Shown in pieces: positions 63,078-64,000 of a DNA stretch of 64,000 nucleotides. Location: NCBI RefSeq assembly GCF_000498495.1, contig NZ_AVCS01000009.1, forward strand, positions 434,001 through 498,000, given 5' to 3'. How positions within the stretch are numbered: the stretch's first letter is position 1; every line of letters begins with the position of its first letter. A program made the position numbers and the translations under genes. The stretch comes from Flavobacterium enshiense DK69 (GTDB lineage Bacteria; Bacteroidota; Bacteroidia; Flavobacteriales; Flavobacteriaceae). The notes beneath the pieces were generated by a model. The model saw only the letters and a program-made list of their open reading frames with translations, was not told the origin of the DNA and searched no databases.

Positions 63078-64000
63078 GATAGGTTTCTTCGGTGTTGATG
63101 GCCCAAATGACGTCTTTTTCAAAAATGTTGTTCTTAATGTTCTCAACGGTTTTGATGGCAGTGAGCATCGAATGATCCTGATTGTTGTATTTGTGCATAC
63201 CGTTTCGACCAATTAAGAAAAGGTTTTCAAAGGTATTGGTGAATTCTTTAACGGTGTCAAATTCAGAATAAGTCCCGAAATAGGCCGGATAGGTTTTAGG
63301 GACCTTAATGACCTTGGCGTCTTCAGCGTCTTCTTTTTTATTGATAAATCCTAAGGCAATCAGTTCGTTTGTGGCCAATTCTGTCAGGTCTTTGTCGGTC
63401 ATGTTCCAAATTTCGTCTGTTGTGTTGCAGAAATACTCCAAACCAACCCATATTTTATTCGGATCGTTTACCATATACGGACTCCAATTGTTGAAAATCT
63501 GCAGTCGGCCAACTTTTACATAGCTTTCCTGTATGTAGATCCAATTGTCTTCCAGCTCAAAATTGATTTTATTGAGTAACAGTCCTACGGTTATGAAATC
63601 ACGGTATAATAAACCTTCCGAAATGTTTTTTACGTCTTTCGGAATCTGATAATCTAATACTTTTATCAGTTCTTTTACAGGCATTGTCGAGATGCAGTAA
63701 TCCAACGGAATATGTTCTTTTTCGCCGGTAAGTGTGTTTAGGATATCCACACCGGTTATTTTGTTTTCAGTGGTTCTTATAGAGGTAGCCCTACAATGTT
63801 GCTTAAGTATTCCGTTTTGCTGATGTATTTTTTCGGCTACAGTTTCCCACATTTGACCCGGTCCAAATTTGGGATATAAAAAATACTCAATCAAAGAAGT
63901 TTCCGTGTCTTTTTGACTGATGTTGTTTTTCTTGAGATGAAAGGTGTTTTTTAGGAAATTGACAATCGATTTGGTTATTGACAACCCCTTTATTCTCTGT
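63061..64000 (-). CDS. NAD(P)/FAD-dependent oxidoreductase, C-terminal part (5' end outside window)
   Basis: The frame runs off the window edge; 312 codons are visible. The first codons read QRIKGLS, a segment seen in the middle of protoporphyrinogen-oxidase/UDP-galactopyranose-mutase-like flavoproteins, so the FAD-binding Rossmann fold lies outside. Visible parts are FGPGQMWETVAEKI, CISTMPVKELIKVL and near the end FENLFLIGRNGMHKYNNQDHSMLTA, which matches the C-terminal FAD contact of this family. A TTG at 63984 is inside the gene and not its start. It probably acts in surface sugar or lipid synthesis with the overlapping membrane protein. Confidence 0.85.
   Translation of the reverse strand, partial: QRIKGLSITKSIVNFLKNTFHLKKNNISQKDTETSLIEYFLYPKFGPGQMWETVAEKIHQQNGILKQHCRATSIRTTENKITGVDILNTLTGEKEHIPLDYCISTMPVKELIKVLDYQIPKDVKNISEGLLYRDFITVGLLLNKINFELEDNWIYIQESYVKVGRLQIFNNWSPYMVNDPNKIWVGLEYFCNTTDEIWNMTDKDLTELATNELIALGFINKKEDAEDAKVIKVPKTYPAYFGTYSEFDTVKEFTNTFENLFLIGRNGMHKYNNQDHSMLTAIKTVENIKNNIFEKDVIWAINTEETYHEHKN

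Noticed and set aside
63078..63212. 45-codon N-terminal extension of the polytopic membrane protein
   Set aside because: It is out-of-frame sequence of the upstream oxidoreductase with no hydrophobic or conserved features.

Overview
The window looks like chromosomal DNA of a Flavobacteriaceae bacterium (Bacteroidota), most probably Flavobacterium or a close relative. The evidence is low G+C content, SusC/SusD-type surface proteins, a type IX secretion (T9SS) C-terminal domain, GLPGLI and DUF2851/DUF2279/DUF3467 family proteins, many Bacteroidota-type promoters (TTTG, a spacer of 17-23 nt, then TAnnTTTG), and almost no Shine-Dalgarno sequences apart from a very strong one before rpsU. No gap between genes exceeds 300 bases. 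I see no phage, insertion sequence, CRISPR array or defence island. Most of the window is conserved core genome, with short accessory patches.

Layout. 1-3908: end of a SusC-SusD nutrient-uptake operon with two surface lipoproteins. 4008-7474: a porin, an interspersed repeat-like element and a CBS-type PLP enzyme. 7518-9197 (minus): a secreted GLPGLI/PNGase F-like protein. 9263-12887: DUF2851, PspC-like, helix-hairpin-helix and acyl-CoA dehydrogenase genes. 13090-28390: a gene-expression block with rpsU, xerC, hpf, tRNA-Thr/Tyr/Thr, tuf, tRNA-Trp, secE, nusG, rplK, rplA, rplJ, rplL, rpoB, rpoC and DUF3467. 28628-32258: a T9SS-exported Ig-repeat adhesin facing a tiny membrane protein. 32321-38568: prfC, two SurA/PpiC-type foldases and a MoxR ATPase. 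38600-40957: a divergent pair of a putative copper-monooxygenase-fold protein and a membrane acyltransferase. 41140-46320: two different aconitases in tandem. 46424-49566: a thioredoxin-fold protein without a CxxC motif, a LysM/NlpC-P60 hydrolase and a sphingomyelinase-like lipoprotein. 49621-54072 (minus): GNAT, esterase, long-form GAPDH and HtrA protease. 54213-58441: dapF, GNAT, mltG, DUF2279 and a lysozyme-like protein. 58446-61064 (minus): dnaA, LMW phosphatase and RsmI-like methylase. 61255-64000: a thioesterase, a polytopic membrane protein and the end of an FAD oxidoreductase.

The genes cover nutrient uptake at the outer membrane, translation and transcription, envelope protein folding, peptidoglycan synthesis and remodelling, the TCA cycle and glycolysis, and replication initiation. 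The best leads for something new are the divergent PHM-like copper protein at 38600-39742, the recurring overlap of terminators with downstream promoters (13306-13352, 14634-14670, 51035-51074), three consecutive TTG-start genes, a tRNA-tuf array that lacks tRNA-Gly, and an interspersed element at about 5958-6036. I did not find a convincing wholly new multi-gene system.
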